Source: Anniella stebbinsi (Eukaryota; Chordata; Lepidosauria; Squamata; Anniellidae). Taken from it: a DNA stretch of 64,000 nt. The DNA is taken from NCBI GenBank assembly GCA_029215795.1, contig JARDYH010000007.1, positions 91,961,263 through 92,025,262 of the forward strand. Direction: 5' to 3'. Below, in pieces: positions 1 to 13,675 of this stretch. The notes beneath the pieces were generated by a model that worked only from the letters and a program-made list of their open reading frames with translations, was not told where the DNA came from and ran no database searches. Each line of letters begins with the position of its first letter. Positions within the stretch are counted from its first letter, which is position 1. A program made the position numbers and the translations under genes.

Positions 1-120
1 TCTGGGTCACTCTCTGGATCCCTACTCAGTGGCCCCCCATTCTGCACCCATTGCTTGAGACATTAGGGTGTGCCTGGACACACCCGGCACACCCCTTGCA
101 CACACCTATGCTGAGGGGGG

Positions 121-275
121 ATATGACAGTACTATTCAAGTACCTAAAGGGATGTCTCATAGAAGAGGGCCGCCAGCTGTTCTCTATCATCTGAGACTGA
201 AAGACACGAAATAAAGGCCTAAAGTTACAGGAAGGCAGATTCCCCTTCCAATTCTATGATTCTGTGAACTCCACA
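121..275 (+). repeat. CR1 LINE 3'-end fragment
   Basis: The stretch resembles the C-terminal coding tail and 3' end of CR1, starting at the phrase for FKYLKG and ending in attctatgattctgtg, a form of the CR1 terminal octamer repeat. It lies antisense in an intron of COL16A1. Confidence 0.7.
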
Positions 276-663
276 CGCCCTACAGAGGTTCAGTTGGCTC
301 CCTTTCTTTTAAGCTTTAGGCCAATACCTGTTGATTTTGGCAAGCTATTAGGGTGCATTCAAGTTCTGTCTCCCTGAATTATGCTGAATTTGCTTTATCC
401 TGCTGCTGGTTTTCCTGCATGAAATTGGTTTTAGGAATCTGGATTGGGTTATTTTCCCTGTGTTTTATATATCTCATGTAGCTTTTTGGTGGGGTGTATC
501 ATAAAAGAAATCACATATAACAGAGGTTATATGGAGAGGGGGCAGTGCGAAGTAGCTGAGGTCCATCATGGGCTTGTTGTCCAGTTGTGAGGAGAAGGAA
601 TAACGGAGGGTTAAGCAAGGCATACATGCACTGCGATACCATTTCTTGTAGATCCATGCTTAC
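276..663. other. Intron sequence, no feature seen
   Basis: This is the intron 3' of exon 13. It carries no Gly-X-Y coding pattern and no recognised repeat. Confidence 0.5.
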
Positions 664-708
664 CTTTTCTCCTCGCTCTCCTTTCTCCCCACTTGGGCCT
701 TCGGCACA
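664..708 (-). CDS. COL16A1: COL16A1 exon 13: start of next collagenous block
   Basis: The exon is 45 bases and encodes CAEGPSGEKGERGEK, matching human CAEGPKGEKGESG. The acceptor is cttttctgaag and the donor AAG|GTAAGC, phase 0. It is the last exon of the gene visible in the window; nothing with Gly-X-Y periodicity and splice sites was seen in bases 1-663. Confidence 0.93.
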
Positions 709-3700
709 CTTCAGAAAAGAGAAGGAGTGAACAGGTGAGGACGTGGGACAGCAACACGGGACAGGGGAGTGGCCAAGCATGCATGACCTCTCTCCAGAGG
801 TGGGAGGCAGCTCACCTGTAACGGGGCTTCAGGTGAGGTCCGGACACAGTCAGCACCCTGGAGGATGAGAAGAAGAAGCAGCCTCAAGGCATGGCAAGAG
901 GGGGGTTGTCAGGATTTGGAGGTGCCAGTTCTGCACGTGGCAACTCTGTTGATCGACAGAGCATGTTGGGGCAGCTGCCAAGTCAGGTTAGGTGGCAGAG
1001 TCCATGCTAGCATACGACAAAGGTGGAGAAAAGACCTACTTACCCGATCGCCTTTCTCCCCTTTGGTTCCATGGGCTCCTGATGGTCCGCGTTCGCCTTT
1101 ACCACCCTGCATGGAAGAGGAGTTAGTCCTTTAGAAAAGGATTGTCTTCACACAAGTATCAGGAGCACCGGCAGAATATGCTTCCCCGGCATGCACAAAG
1201 GCCCATTTGAGGTGAATGTGAGCAGTACACAGCAGGAAAAAAATATATCACTTCCATGTCTACATGCAAACTCAGGCTAGATCCACACTACTGCTTTATA
1301 GCGGTATTGAAGTGCACGGATAACCGTTGAGGCACAACCCACGTTCCATTTTATAGTGTTATATCCTGCTTTTTATTCCACATTCGTAATGATTTGACAC
1401 TAAAAGCGTCATTAGACGAGTGGATTTTTGCATTTCCCTACCCTCGCTATGGCCTCCTCCTGCTGTGCTGCAATAGCAAAGATCTCTTCATATGGGGAGA
1501 GAAAGTGGAAGCAGCAGCAATGACCATGTAGCCCATTCCGGGGCTGTTTTTGTCACGCCACTTTTCCTGCACACAGCAGGAAATGGCGGCACATTCCGTT
1601 GTTGTTGTTGTTTTTTTAAAAAAGATGGATTAACAAGGGTCTATTTTGCGATGGAAAAACGAGCGGAAGGAGTACGACGCGTGCAGGAGGCGGACGTCGC
1701 CGTCTAAAGGACCTGCGAACATCCGTAAGTGGGCAGTAGCAAGAGTGCGTTAAAACACTTGTCTGATGATGCTCAAGGTTTAGATCTGGCCATAGACTAG
1801 CTTATAAATCCTCAAAAGATGACCTTCAAATGTAAACAGCATACTTGCCCTTCACCTGTGTAAGGAAGTGGGATTGGGGGTTAGGAGGGATGGGTGAAGA
1901 AGGCTTGGGGTTTATGATCAGGTGGGAAGAGCAAGATAGAATGACCCTGACAGTGTGGGGCGGGCGGGGGGAGAGATTCTCTCAAGGCCTATTGATGGAG
2001 GTGTGATTGTGAGCTCAAACGTTGCCTTCAGATTGACAGTCTGAAATTTTATAGCAGGCTTAGCACTTGTTCTAACAAAATTGGTCTTCTTTACAGGCCC
2101 ACATAGCACACTCGAACTACTCTCACCTTGAAAATGACTGCAAACATACACAAATAAAAATACTCGTGAAATTATAGAAGTCTGACCACGTGCCTGCCGT
2201 ATCTGCAGTTAACAGCAAGATTTAGCAGTTAAGAGAGAAAATAACACATTTCGTTATGACGAAGAAAGGAGTAACACCATTTAAGCACACAGCGATCATT
2301 ATTAATTTTTGGAATTTTATGTGCAAACATGTACAGTGTGGGGAATGTGCTGGATAGTATAACTTCCATTTTGTAAATTTAAAAAGAAACCCCCCCAGAA
2401 GAAAGCTTTGAAAAGAAATACAAAATAGCAACAGTCATCTTTAGCTGTGCTAACAGCAACCTAGGCTGCCTCTACAAGAGGCATTTAAAACTCTTTCAAG
2501 GCGCATTAAAAAATTTACCTCTACAAGAATGGAGCGCAAATCAGGCGTAGAGGCGCGTTTTCTCTCCGATTATGCGCATTATCGAATGCGCGTTAAATAG
2601 CGAGTTTTATTTTGCTCCGGCCATTTAAGCGCATTTTGACTGTGTGAACAAGTGATTCTCTGCATTAACTACTTTAAAGCGCATTTGAAACAACCAGTAA
2701 GGTCACCCGTTGAGTGCTCAATTACCTCCTGCATACAAGCATTAATGATAAAGCGCTTCAGCGATTATGCGCATAATCGGCTAACCAGGCGTCAAACGGA
2801 ATCCATCTAGAGGGGGTCCTAGACAAGTAATTCTATGTGGGACTTTAACGGCAGAAACTCAAGAGGGCTGTTTAAGCCCAATGGTTAGGGTGACCAGATA
2901 AAATCCAGGTCAGGACTCATGTAACTTTAACAGTTGTAGAGAAAAGGGAATTTCAGCCAGTGTCATTTGTATGCAATTAGTTCCGGGTGAAATTCCCTCT
3001 TCATCACAACAGTTAAAGCTGCAGGGGCCCTGCCTTCTTTTGTATATGGTCATTCTATATAGTGTCTGCAACTTTAACTGTTGTGATGAAGAGGGAATTT
3101 CACCAGGAACTAATTGCATACAAATGACACCTGCTGAAATTCCCTTTTCTCTACAACTGTTAAAGTTACATGAGCCCTGATCTGGATTTTATCTGGTCAG
3201 CCTACCAATGGTGCCCCAATCCATCTAAAAGGTAAAAGACTTACCTTTAAGCCAGGGGGACCCAGAGTAGCCTGAGGAGGCAAAAACAAAATAACTACAT
3301 CTGCTAGAGGCCTTGAGGAGCCCTCCCTCCGCATGCTAAGAGGAAATACAAGAAAGCATCAAGGCCAAACAGGAAGAGACTGAGAAGCCAGCATTCAATG
3401 CTGATGAAAGGTCAAAACCATACAGGACTGTATAACTTTAGCCTAGAGAAAAGAAGATTAAAAGGCAACGTAACAGGCCTCAAACCTAAGAGCCAGCCAT
3501 AAAGAAGATGGAGAGGAACTCTTACCTGCTTCCCCCACCCTCCTGCCCCCAAAGGAAGGATAAAAGGAAAAGAGAGTTAAGTTGCCAGAAAGAAAATGTA
3601 AGTGTATTATCAATGGTTAAAAAAAGGAATCTCTGTTAAAGCAGATGTTGTTGGTCAGTTGTGGAACAACCTGCAAAAGTATCAGGAAACAGAATTCAAT

Positions 3701-6700
3701 GCTAGTCGTAGGCTGTTGTAGCAGGCTCAGGCGTGGGAGTAGGGTGGCCATTTATGAATTGCCAAAAAAGAGGAAATATATCACCAAAAAAGTGGACAAA
3801 AGAGGATACAAATTTTCATATAATTTGCATGAGCTAATGTATACGTATAGATCCAAATTTAGGAATAATTCGTACAATTGAAATAGAAATGCAGGACATG
3901 TCTCCCTACTGCGGAAAACTGTGGCCAGGTGACCTATGTGTCTGTCGGTTCAACCTGGTGTCTAGGTGCTAAGTGGTGATAGGCAACAGTTGTTATGGCT
4001 CTTTATCTTTAAACCAGAATTGGGCAGGACAACCTTTAGAGGAAGGTTTAGAGGAAGCCTTCAAACAGAGGACAGTCCTCCATAAAAGAGGACACACTGC
4101 CACCCTATGCCATGGGGCTAATTCTGTATGCCAGATTTAGGGGCAAGATAATTTCTGGAGCTATGCAGGTGAGTGATGAGGTGGATACCCTGGGAAGTAA
4201 TTTGTGAAAAGCAATGAGCAAGAAAAGCAAAAAGATGAAGAGGCAGGCGACTCTTGGCAAGGAAATCCCAGGACAAAAATACTCTGGGTTTGGGCTGATG
4301 AGACCCAGGAAGGTCTTCTGAACTAGGGTCTTTAAAAGAGCCACCCCTGAAGGTGAGAAAGATCCAATGCTTCCCCAAATCTTCCGTGCTGGTTTATGAT
4401 GGAGAAGCACATGACTCAAGGCTCAGTCCCAAGACTTATTTCCAGGGCCAACACTCAACCCAGTGGAATGTGTCATGTGACAGTAAAGGACATGCAGAGT
4501 GCTTTTCCATCATCACTGAGTAACAACACACTGAGTAACTTGCACACACATCTGGGTATGGGAGGAAGGGGATAAGAAAGGTCAGCGATGCTGCTAGACC
4601 CAACAGAGCTACTTTGAGCAATTAAGCCCTGTGAAGGATTTATATCCTTAGGTCAGCTACCCTAGAACTCTGGAGAGGTTCCCAGAAAATTTGTATAAAC
4701 ACTGGTCATGTCCGGGGTGATTTAGGACTAAGAAAACTTGTCATATGAAGCACAACCCCTTTATCACTCGGCCCAGTGAGCACATCTGTCTGACCTGGAA
4801 TCTTGTATAGGGGTACCACATAATTCACTCTGGCCTATTGCTGGTAAAAGACCTGTTTTCTGGACTGGGTGGTGTCCCTGCAGTCCCCTTTTTTGGCCTG
4901 TCCAGATCAACTCTTCACCTGACATCCCTTATGGTCACAGGTTCAAGACCCACCGCAAGCACTCCTGGTATCTACAAGTTCAGTCTGTGCAAATAAACGC
5001 ACACACCCAAAACATTCACACACTGACGTAAGAGTGACCCTGAGCTTTGGCTCCGAGTTTCAGGCATGCCCAGTGGAAAATTGGCTGTTGCGGAGATGAA
5101 CGAAGAGCCCCTGTCAAAAGTTACTATTCTGCAGCTGTTGTGCTCTTTTGACTCAGCAGGGTCCACTTGCCAGGAGGGAGGCACGGAACGGGACAGCCCT
5201 GTTCTTATGACTGGGAGTCATATGAGGGAGGCAGAGTGCTTGAAGCATCACCCAGGGTAGACCCAGAATGGAAGTAGAAATGGAATCTCGCGAGCCAGTC
5301 CTAGATTTAGGAGTGGCTGGAGCTTAATTCAATCCCCAGCAACTCCGAAGGGAATGTCTATACGTGGGGAAAGCCCCAGGGTGATTCTGTAATGCGCTGT
5401 GTTGTTTATACTACGCAGAAGCCACTGCAGAGCCATCCCAGGACTTTTCCCCAAAGCTCCGAAATACAAAAGTAGGGGACTTACCCTGACTTTTTTTCTC
5501 TGGAGAGAGGTGGCGACGGCGCATCTGCCGTCTGTTGCCGCTCTGGAGTCGCTGCGGGGGCGTGGCCGGGCAGATGGCAACCCCTGTTTGGTCGTCATCT
5601 GCCCGGACAGGGAGGACGGGGCAGGCCAGCGAGGCAAATGGTCGCTGGAACACCTCCATGCTTCCTCCACTGTGGGAAGTTGGGAACGCAAGGTTAAAAA
5701 AAAAGGTGAAAAACATGGGGAGGGATGCGTGGATGCACAGCGGCAGCTCCTCCTCCTTTGATGCAACCCCCCCACTCGCTCCTTGGAGTGGGGACAACCC
5801 TGCAGGAGAGCAAGCGTGGGGGTTGGGAGCTTCTGGCACCAATGAGCCATTATCAAGACAGCCCCCAGGTAAGGCCAGGAAAGAATTCTGTCTCAAATCC
5901 TGGAGAGCCACTGCCAGTCAGCGTTGACAGTACTGGGCTAGATCAATGCTCTGATTCAACATAAAGCAGCTTCCTGTGTTTGTATTCCATTTTTTTGCTC
6001 CAACTTGTCCCTGCTTTACCCCCACTGCAGTTCAGCAGGGCCCATCCGCATGCCCCCAGGTCAATGGCTGAAAGGGGACTCTAGCCAAGCCACCCAGATA
6101 CCACTATGGTTTTCCCCCTAATTGGCGGTCCGCCTCCACAACTTCCTGTGCAATGGCTTGGCAGCTCTAGCATCCAGGCCTGCCTTGCAGCCGCTGGGTA
6201 AACAAGGAAAGTGCAAAGTGCAAAGAAGAGTCTCTCCTCCCCACCTCCCCCTTTCATCCTCTGCGGTTCCACGTGCCAAAGCAGTTGCCATAGGAACCCT
6301 TGCTGACATCTGGAAGCCATCCGAGATTTCTTCAGTTATCCAGATGTTCCAATGGATGCAAGCCAGAAGGAACAGGAGAAAGTGGGGGGAGACTGATGGG
6401 GACAGTTCCATGTGGAAAGCATGTAATGCATGCACATACACAGAGCCAACTGGGGCAGGTAAAAAGACTTGCAGTCAAGAGAAAGAGGATGCAAATCCAG
6501 GTCCCAGGGAAGAGGCCCGCCATCGGGATGAAAGAACGAATGAATCAATGAATGAATCAATGGTCCCGGTTGGGGTTAACAATTCTGCAGCTGCTCAGTC
6601 TTCGAGTCAGCAGAGTTAGGCTGCCAAATGGGGAAAGATCTAAGAATATAGCCTTGTCCCATTAGAAGCCCTGTGTGGGGGCATGGGAGGGGGCTGGTGA

Positions 6701-9700
6701 TTTCAACATTGGTCACTACTGGGAGTTAATGTCGCAGGTTCCTCTAAACTTGGAGCATTGCACATTCCACTACGATTCGAGATGGAGGAGTCCCAATCGG
6801 AGAATGGTCCCAACGGTCCAAACTGATTCCCTTCTTCTTCCTTTTCCCTCCATTTCCCTTTCCTTGTGGGTCTTGTCATTTTAGTTTGTAAGCCTAAGAG
6901 CAGGGCTGCTCTCTCTCTCTCTCTCTCTCTTTTCATTGATGTGAACCACTTTGGGGGACAATAAATTGACAAAAAAATGGGATAAACTGAGTTTTTGGTT
7001 TGCCCGAGTGTTTAAAATTGTTTTAAATGTTAGTTGGTTTTTATGTTTTTATGTTTTTAAATTTTGTATATTGATTTTTAACATTCAGTCTTTTAATCTT
7101 TGTTAGGGTGACCAAATGGAAAGGACGACTGGGCTCCTGTATCGTTAACAGTTGTATAGAAAAGGGAATCTCAGCAGGTGTCATTTGTATGCATGCAGCA
7201 CCTGGTGAAATTCCCTCTTCATCGCAACAGTTAAAGCTGCAGGAGCTTTGCCTTCTTTTGTATCTAGTCGCTCGAGTATAGCTCCTGCAGCTTTACCTGT
7301 TGTGATGAAGAGGGAATTTCACCACGTGCTTCATGCGTACAAATGGCATCTGCTGAAATTCCCCTTTCAATACAACTGTTAAAGACACAGGGGGGCTTTT
7401 CTTCTAGGCCAGATTCCTGTTGAGACATAATTCAAAGTTAGTCATGGAAAAATCTGTCAATTTTGGTTTCCAATCAGCTTCCCATTTTTCTAATCTTAAA
7501 TTTGGTTCATCCTGAAGGGGTTGTTTTTTTAAAAAAAGTTTGTATGAAAATGTTTATGCCTTTCTGTGTGCATTTCTCCAGGTATATACATTTTTGTACA
7601 CATTTTACCTAACACACATTTCGTTGCAAGTAATTTTCCCAATATAATACCTCTTTCAACTTTATTTTTACGAATACATTCGTTTTTGTGTGCACTAATA
7701 CACGGATTTTGGAACTCCATTACATTTCAGAGTATAACTTGAATTTGGTTTATGTCTTGGTTCAACAGTGTGAAACTTAGTAAGTTTGCATTAAAATGTG
7801 TGCCAAACGAATTCTTCCCACATCCTTATCAAATCTAGACCTGTTGGCAAAGGAGACCCAGGTCCTGAATATCCTGTTGTTAACCAGAGACATCAAGCCT
7901 AGAGTACTTTCATGTTTTCGGCTTGATCGTTGCCTTATACTGAGGGTCTTTTCTACACCATTGAGGTGTAGAGGGGGGGAGGGAGGGAGGGAGGGGGGAG
8001 GATTCTGGAAGTACCTGCTTCTGGGATCGTCGCTCTAATCCACATTAGGAAGTGTGACGACCCGGCTTCCTCCCGCACCATCGCAGTCGCGCCCGCCTTT
8101 TTTCTCCCTGTCGACCCGGGAAGAGTGCACTTTCGCTCCAACGAAAATTGCCCCCCTCTTCTGCCATCCTGGGTTTGGCTGACTTGCTTCCCACCCCTTG
8201 ATGGGCACGGAGCCGTGTGGTGCAGTTCTGTGCCCATTTCTGGTGTCTGCTTACTTGCGAGTAAGCGGGCACCAGGCGGGATGAACACCCACACCTCCCG
8301 TGGTCTCAGGATGTTCCTGGGATTGCAGGAAGAGCTGGGTTTCCCCTGGGATCCCATATCCCCAGGGAAACCCATGCCCATCCCCCACTGCCCCCGGGAG
8401 TCCCTGTGTGTCCTTTGGATGCACAGGGACCACCCAGGGGCAATCCCACAAAAAAAGGCCAGTGTAGAAACGGCCTATGTCAGACCATTGATTTATCTAG
8501 CCCAGTACTGTCGACACTGACTGGCAGCGGCTCTCCAGGGTTTCAGGTGGGATTCTTTCCCTCACCCTACCTGGAGAAGCCTGGGACCTTTGGTTTGCAA
8601 AGCTTGTGCTCTGTCACTCTGAGCTATGACCCCTTGCCCTGTCCTCTTGAGCTCTAGCCCATCTTCTCTCCTGCCTTGTCAGCTGCCTCTTTCGGATTAC
8701 AATTTCTCCCTGTATGAACCTACAGAGGGTTTCTGTTTTTGTTTTTACAGAGGATTGATGATGGATTCCTCTACTCACACCAAGCCAAGCCACCAAGTCC
8801 CACTGAGAAAATAACCATCTGTATGTCTGACTCCTGAGAACTAGTGAAAGAGAGGAAACAAAAGTGAATTAAATAAAGCCTGTGTTACTTATTAAACCTA
8901 CAAGCAACAGCATTGCCTTCTCAAGCTAGCAGCCAAGGGATCCATCGTCCCACCTTCTCCAAAGCTTATTGGGAAATTAATGCTCTGTTAACATGAGCCC
9001 ATTGACTTACATTTGCATGTGGTGACCTCTGTAGACATGGGGGACACTGCAAAAGGAGAAAGCAATTAGAACACTGGATTAGGAATGCAACATTTACAGC
9101 ACAATCTTGTGCATATTTACTCAGAAGTAAGTAAATCCCTCTGTGTTCAGCAGGGCTTTCCCCTAGATATGTGTGCACTGGACTGTCAATTATTTCTTGG
9201 ATTCATTGATTTAAAATGTTTTCATAAATTCAAAAGATTCCCCAATGAATGGGGCAGCAGAGTTTTTAGAAATGTTTTTAATACAAGTACTTTCAAAAAC
9301 TGTAGGTAGTGGGCATAATCTTACAAGAGGCATTCCTCTTTCTCTCTAGCACAGCTGGGAATGCCTCTTCTAAGATGACATGTGTGTATCATCTGAAAAC
9401 CAAGAAAGAAAGTTTTTCTTCAGAACTACTGCTTTATTCATACACAGATGCATGCAGATTTACTAGATTAATATATTGGTTTAGACTACTTTAATTGGGT
9501 GACAGCCCTATATCCATCCATCCATTTATCAATAATTCATTCTGTACTAATGTGACATTCTATATAATGGACACTAAAACAAATGATCAAATTCTGGATA
9601 CTTCTTGCAGTTCTTAAAGGAAAGACACCAATATGGAGCACTTAGGCTAAGCAAATACTTTCTCTGATTACTTTGTGAAATGACTGATTTCAAACCTTCA

Positions 9701-12700
9701 TCTCCTCTTAGATTTTGGACATCAGGAAAAACTTCCTGACTGTTAGAGCAATATGACAACGGAACCAATGACCTAGGGAGGTTGTGGGCTCTCCCACATT
9801 AGAGGCATTCGAGAGGCAGCTGGACAACCATCAGTCAGAGATGCTTTAAGGTAGAACCCTGCATTGAGCAGGGGGTTGGACTCGGTGGCTTCATGGGCCC
9901 CTTCCAACTCTACTATTCTATGATTCTATGATGCTAAGTACTAAGAGCAGGCCAAGCAGCTTAATAGAAATGGAGGGAAGTATAGGACTGCAATCCATCC
10001 ACAATTATCTGGGTGTAAGTCCCAGTGAACTCAGTGGAGCTTACTTTTGAGGAGACGATTTGCTACTGGTGAGTTAGTGAAGGAACTCGGTTTTCCCTGG
10101 TAAAGTTCTGTATGCAGCAAAAGGCTTACATTACACGTGAGGGTTTGTGGCTTAAACACTGTTTCCTCCCACCAAACCAGTTAAGTATGAGATGCTCCCC
10201 ATGGGAGAGGCGGATCTAAAGAAGGCAAAACCAGGCTTCAGCTTGAAGCTTCCAGTGGCTGCTGTGATTTCCCTGCACCAAACACAGGTGAAAGAATGGC
10301 CCTGAATGCTAATTTACAAACTGTTGATAGAAACACCAGCTTTGTGAACATGGGAGAAGTGCCTCCCCCCCCCCCCGGAGTGTATCCAACCCACCCCGAG
10401 GCACATGGTCGTCGGGGGATGTGAAACCTCTCCCTCTCTTTCTGTACTACACTCGACTATCCATGGATACTCCACAGAGCCCCTTAGATCTCCTGCTTTT
10501 AGGCATAAATCAGATGCGCATTCAGATATGGATCTGAATACATGTAATTTGGATGTTGTTTGTTACATTTAATGGGATGTGGGGATGTTGTCCTCTACTT
10601 TCGTTGGTATCCCCATTCAGATGCGTAGCCCAACTCACCCTGGCTAGGTTTTGCAAGAGTCTATGCATCCAGCTGCTGATATAGGGTGACCATATTTGGG
10701 AAACCAAAAAAGAGGACACCCGGGGGGGGGGGGGTCAGGAAAACATGCTTTCTGGGGCCTTTCTGGGGTGGCTGCCATTAGTGTGGTGGTGGGGGGATGA
10801 TGTGCTTTCCGGAGGCCCCAGAAAGTATGCTTTCCCCTCCTCTGCTCCAATCAGGACCTTAAAGACCCCGATTGGAGTGGAGGAGGGGAAAGCATGTCAT
10901 TCCTACCCCACTGCTCCAATCGGGGCCTTTTCTATAATGTCAGGGAATGACACGCTTTCCCCTTTAACTTAAAGTTAAGACCCCGATTGGAGCAGGGGGA
11001 GGGAATGATGCACCTCTGGCTTTCTTTCCTCCAATGCTTTCTTTCCCCCATTGTAAGCCTATGGGGAAAACACCTAAAATGGCGGTCCGATATTGAAATT
11101 GGAACTTCCGCTTTTGTATCGTTATCGGATCCGATCCGATAAGACGGACATCTGATTTTAACGTTACAATACTTTACAAAATCTGAAGTTCCGATTCTGA
11201 TTCGATTTTTGGCATCTGTACACATCCCTAGTTATAAGGCTCCATTACATTCAACAGGGCTAAGCTGAGTGAGCATTTCTTTGGATTCTAATCTCAAGTG
11301 AAGAAGAATTCTGGAGATTGCAAAGCTCACCTCTTCTTTGAGAAAGGCTTTAATGAGCCCCCAAAGTTCTTTTCTGGGCCTGGCTCAAAAGAACTTCATC
11401 AGAATCTCTAGATTCAACTAGAGATTTGATGGGTTTAGGAGAATTGTTGACACCAGAAGTACTACAATATTCACATCAGCAGTTGAACCTGCCTGGTGAC
11501 TACAGCGTTCATAATGGGGAGTTGTGATGTGGATGTGCTATGAAGGTTACAATTCTTGACTGTGTAAATGAGCCCCAGGGCACAGGAGGCTTTTGCTAGC
11601 CTCATTTGAGGTATTGATAACTTTGGAGCCTGGAATGTACGAAGTCGTCCTCAGAAGGAACTGTTTACTGTGTGCTCTCCAGGAAAGGATTAACGTCATT
11701 GAAGCCTTAAGTGCCACAAGCTAAGCAGGAACAAGCAGGGTTTTGATTCAGTGCCTCTGCAGGTCTGTTATATAGCAGTGAAACAACTTCGGGGTGGAGA
11801 AATAGAAATTGCTTGGAAAAGTCCTCCATGTTAGAATGTCTTGAAATGTGTAGATCTCTTATACACCATTACTTCCATTAAAACGAAATAAAATCTAAAC
11901 TTTCTCTTTAAAGTGGTTCTCACAATGCAACAGAAAATGCAAAAGTTTTGGATCAAAACTCAAATATTCTCTGAATTTTGGCAGAGTGTGATTTAGAAAC
12001 CACATTATCAATTGGTAATTCATTTTAACTGTTGAACTATATTCCCCTTCGCCTTTTCAGATGATGATAATAATAATAATAATAAAATAATAATATAATA
12101 ATAATAAATCATAATCATAATATACATTTAGAGCACAATCCTAACTCCCAGATATGCTAGCTGGAGAAGGTTATGATGGGGCACATCTATCCCAGAGGTC
12201 CCAGTTATGCCCATGAAAAACTCTGCAGGCATCAATCTACTGCCAGCAGTATATCCTGAAACAGAGCACTCCAGGGACAGACCAGAGGCAACTTTAGAAG
12301 TGCTGGATCTTTCATTTCCCTCTGAGAGCCCAGAACTGGGCCCATTCCCTATGCCAGCCTGAGGCTGACATAGGTATTTCCCCTTCCATTGATTTAAATG
12401 AGAGGAATCGTTTTAAAAATAAAACAAACAAGACTTGCTAGAAGAAACAGGGAAAGCTTCCCACCCACCCCCATCCTATACTCTGGCCACTTTGTGTTCG
12501 CAGCGTTCTGGATGCCATGGTGGCTCCATGACATGGCGGATTCTCCCCTTCAACCTGAGTTTGGATTGCTCAGCCTCTGAGCAAATCCTTCACAGACAAT
12601 GGCTGCATTCGGACAACACATTAAGCAACTGAGGGTGGGGGAAACGATCGTCAGTTGTGTTGCTTATTGTATTGTGTGGAGGGTAACACGCAGCTCACAA

Positions 12701-13636
12701 ACTACTGACGGTATGCTATTCCGCTCAAATAAGCAATGGAGAGAAACAACTGTCTTGCAAGTTGTTTAGCTCGAAGCCAGTTGTTTAAAGTGTTGTGTGG
12801 AGGGGTGAGTGTGCTAATGGCATGTGGTGAGTGGGTTAAAACACAAGCCCATAGAGGCAGGCGGCAAGTGCAACCAAAGCGGCGGCTGCCACTCTGCTAC
12901 AACTGGTGCAACTTGCAGAGGCTGCTGGGATAGAACTGGGAGGACTGAGGGAGGAGGGAGGGTGGGGAGAGGGGTGGGGGCTGTGTCAGTAAAATGCTGG
13001 GTTGACTATTAGTCCACTCAACGCCAGCCCCAACCACCCACAGTTGTGTAGGAATATGTTGTGTGGGGAGTACCCACAAAATAACCAACTGTGAGTTGGC
13101 TACTCAACCCACCATTGACTAATGTGTTGTCCGAATGCAGCCATTATCTTGTCTGTGACAAGGGTGGGGAATGTCTGGTCCTCCAGAAGTTGTTGGGCTG
13201 CAATTCCCATCATCCCTCACCATTGGGTATGCTAGGAAGGGCTGATGGGAGTTGGAGTTCCCCTCCACTGCTTTGCAAGAACCCTATGACGTAGGCCAGT
13301 GTTATTGTCCCCATATTGCAGATGGGAGTTAAGAAAGAGAGAGAGCAGGTTGCCCTAAGGCCACCTGAAGAGTTTAAGGAAGAAGGGAGTGTTCTGGACT
13401 GGGAGCTCAGTGCCTTCTTAGCCAACTCTACTACACCAATTCTCTTACATAGTCTGTATGAATATTTCAGACACAATAAAATATATGGTACAAAAGTTCC
13501 CTTCTATGACTCACCTTCTCTCCTTGATCACCTTTCACAACAACCTTCCCTGAACCTCTCACCACCTCCTGGGAAAAGAGGAGAGAAAGAGAAGTATTAC
13601 ACTATACTTCGGCTATAGGGTGGTATAAAAATGCAA

Positions 13637-13675
<39 letters not shown>

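Noticed and set aside
5411..5911. Long overlapping open frames on both strands
   Set aside because: They coincide with the GC-rich M7 repeat, which has a second copy elsewhere.
10367..10378. Homopolymer C run as a regulatory element
   Set aside because: Simple low-complexity run with no supporting context.
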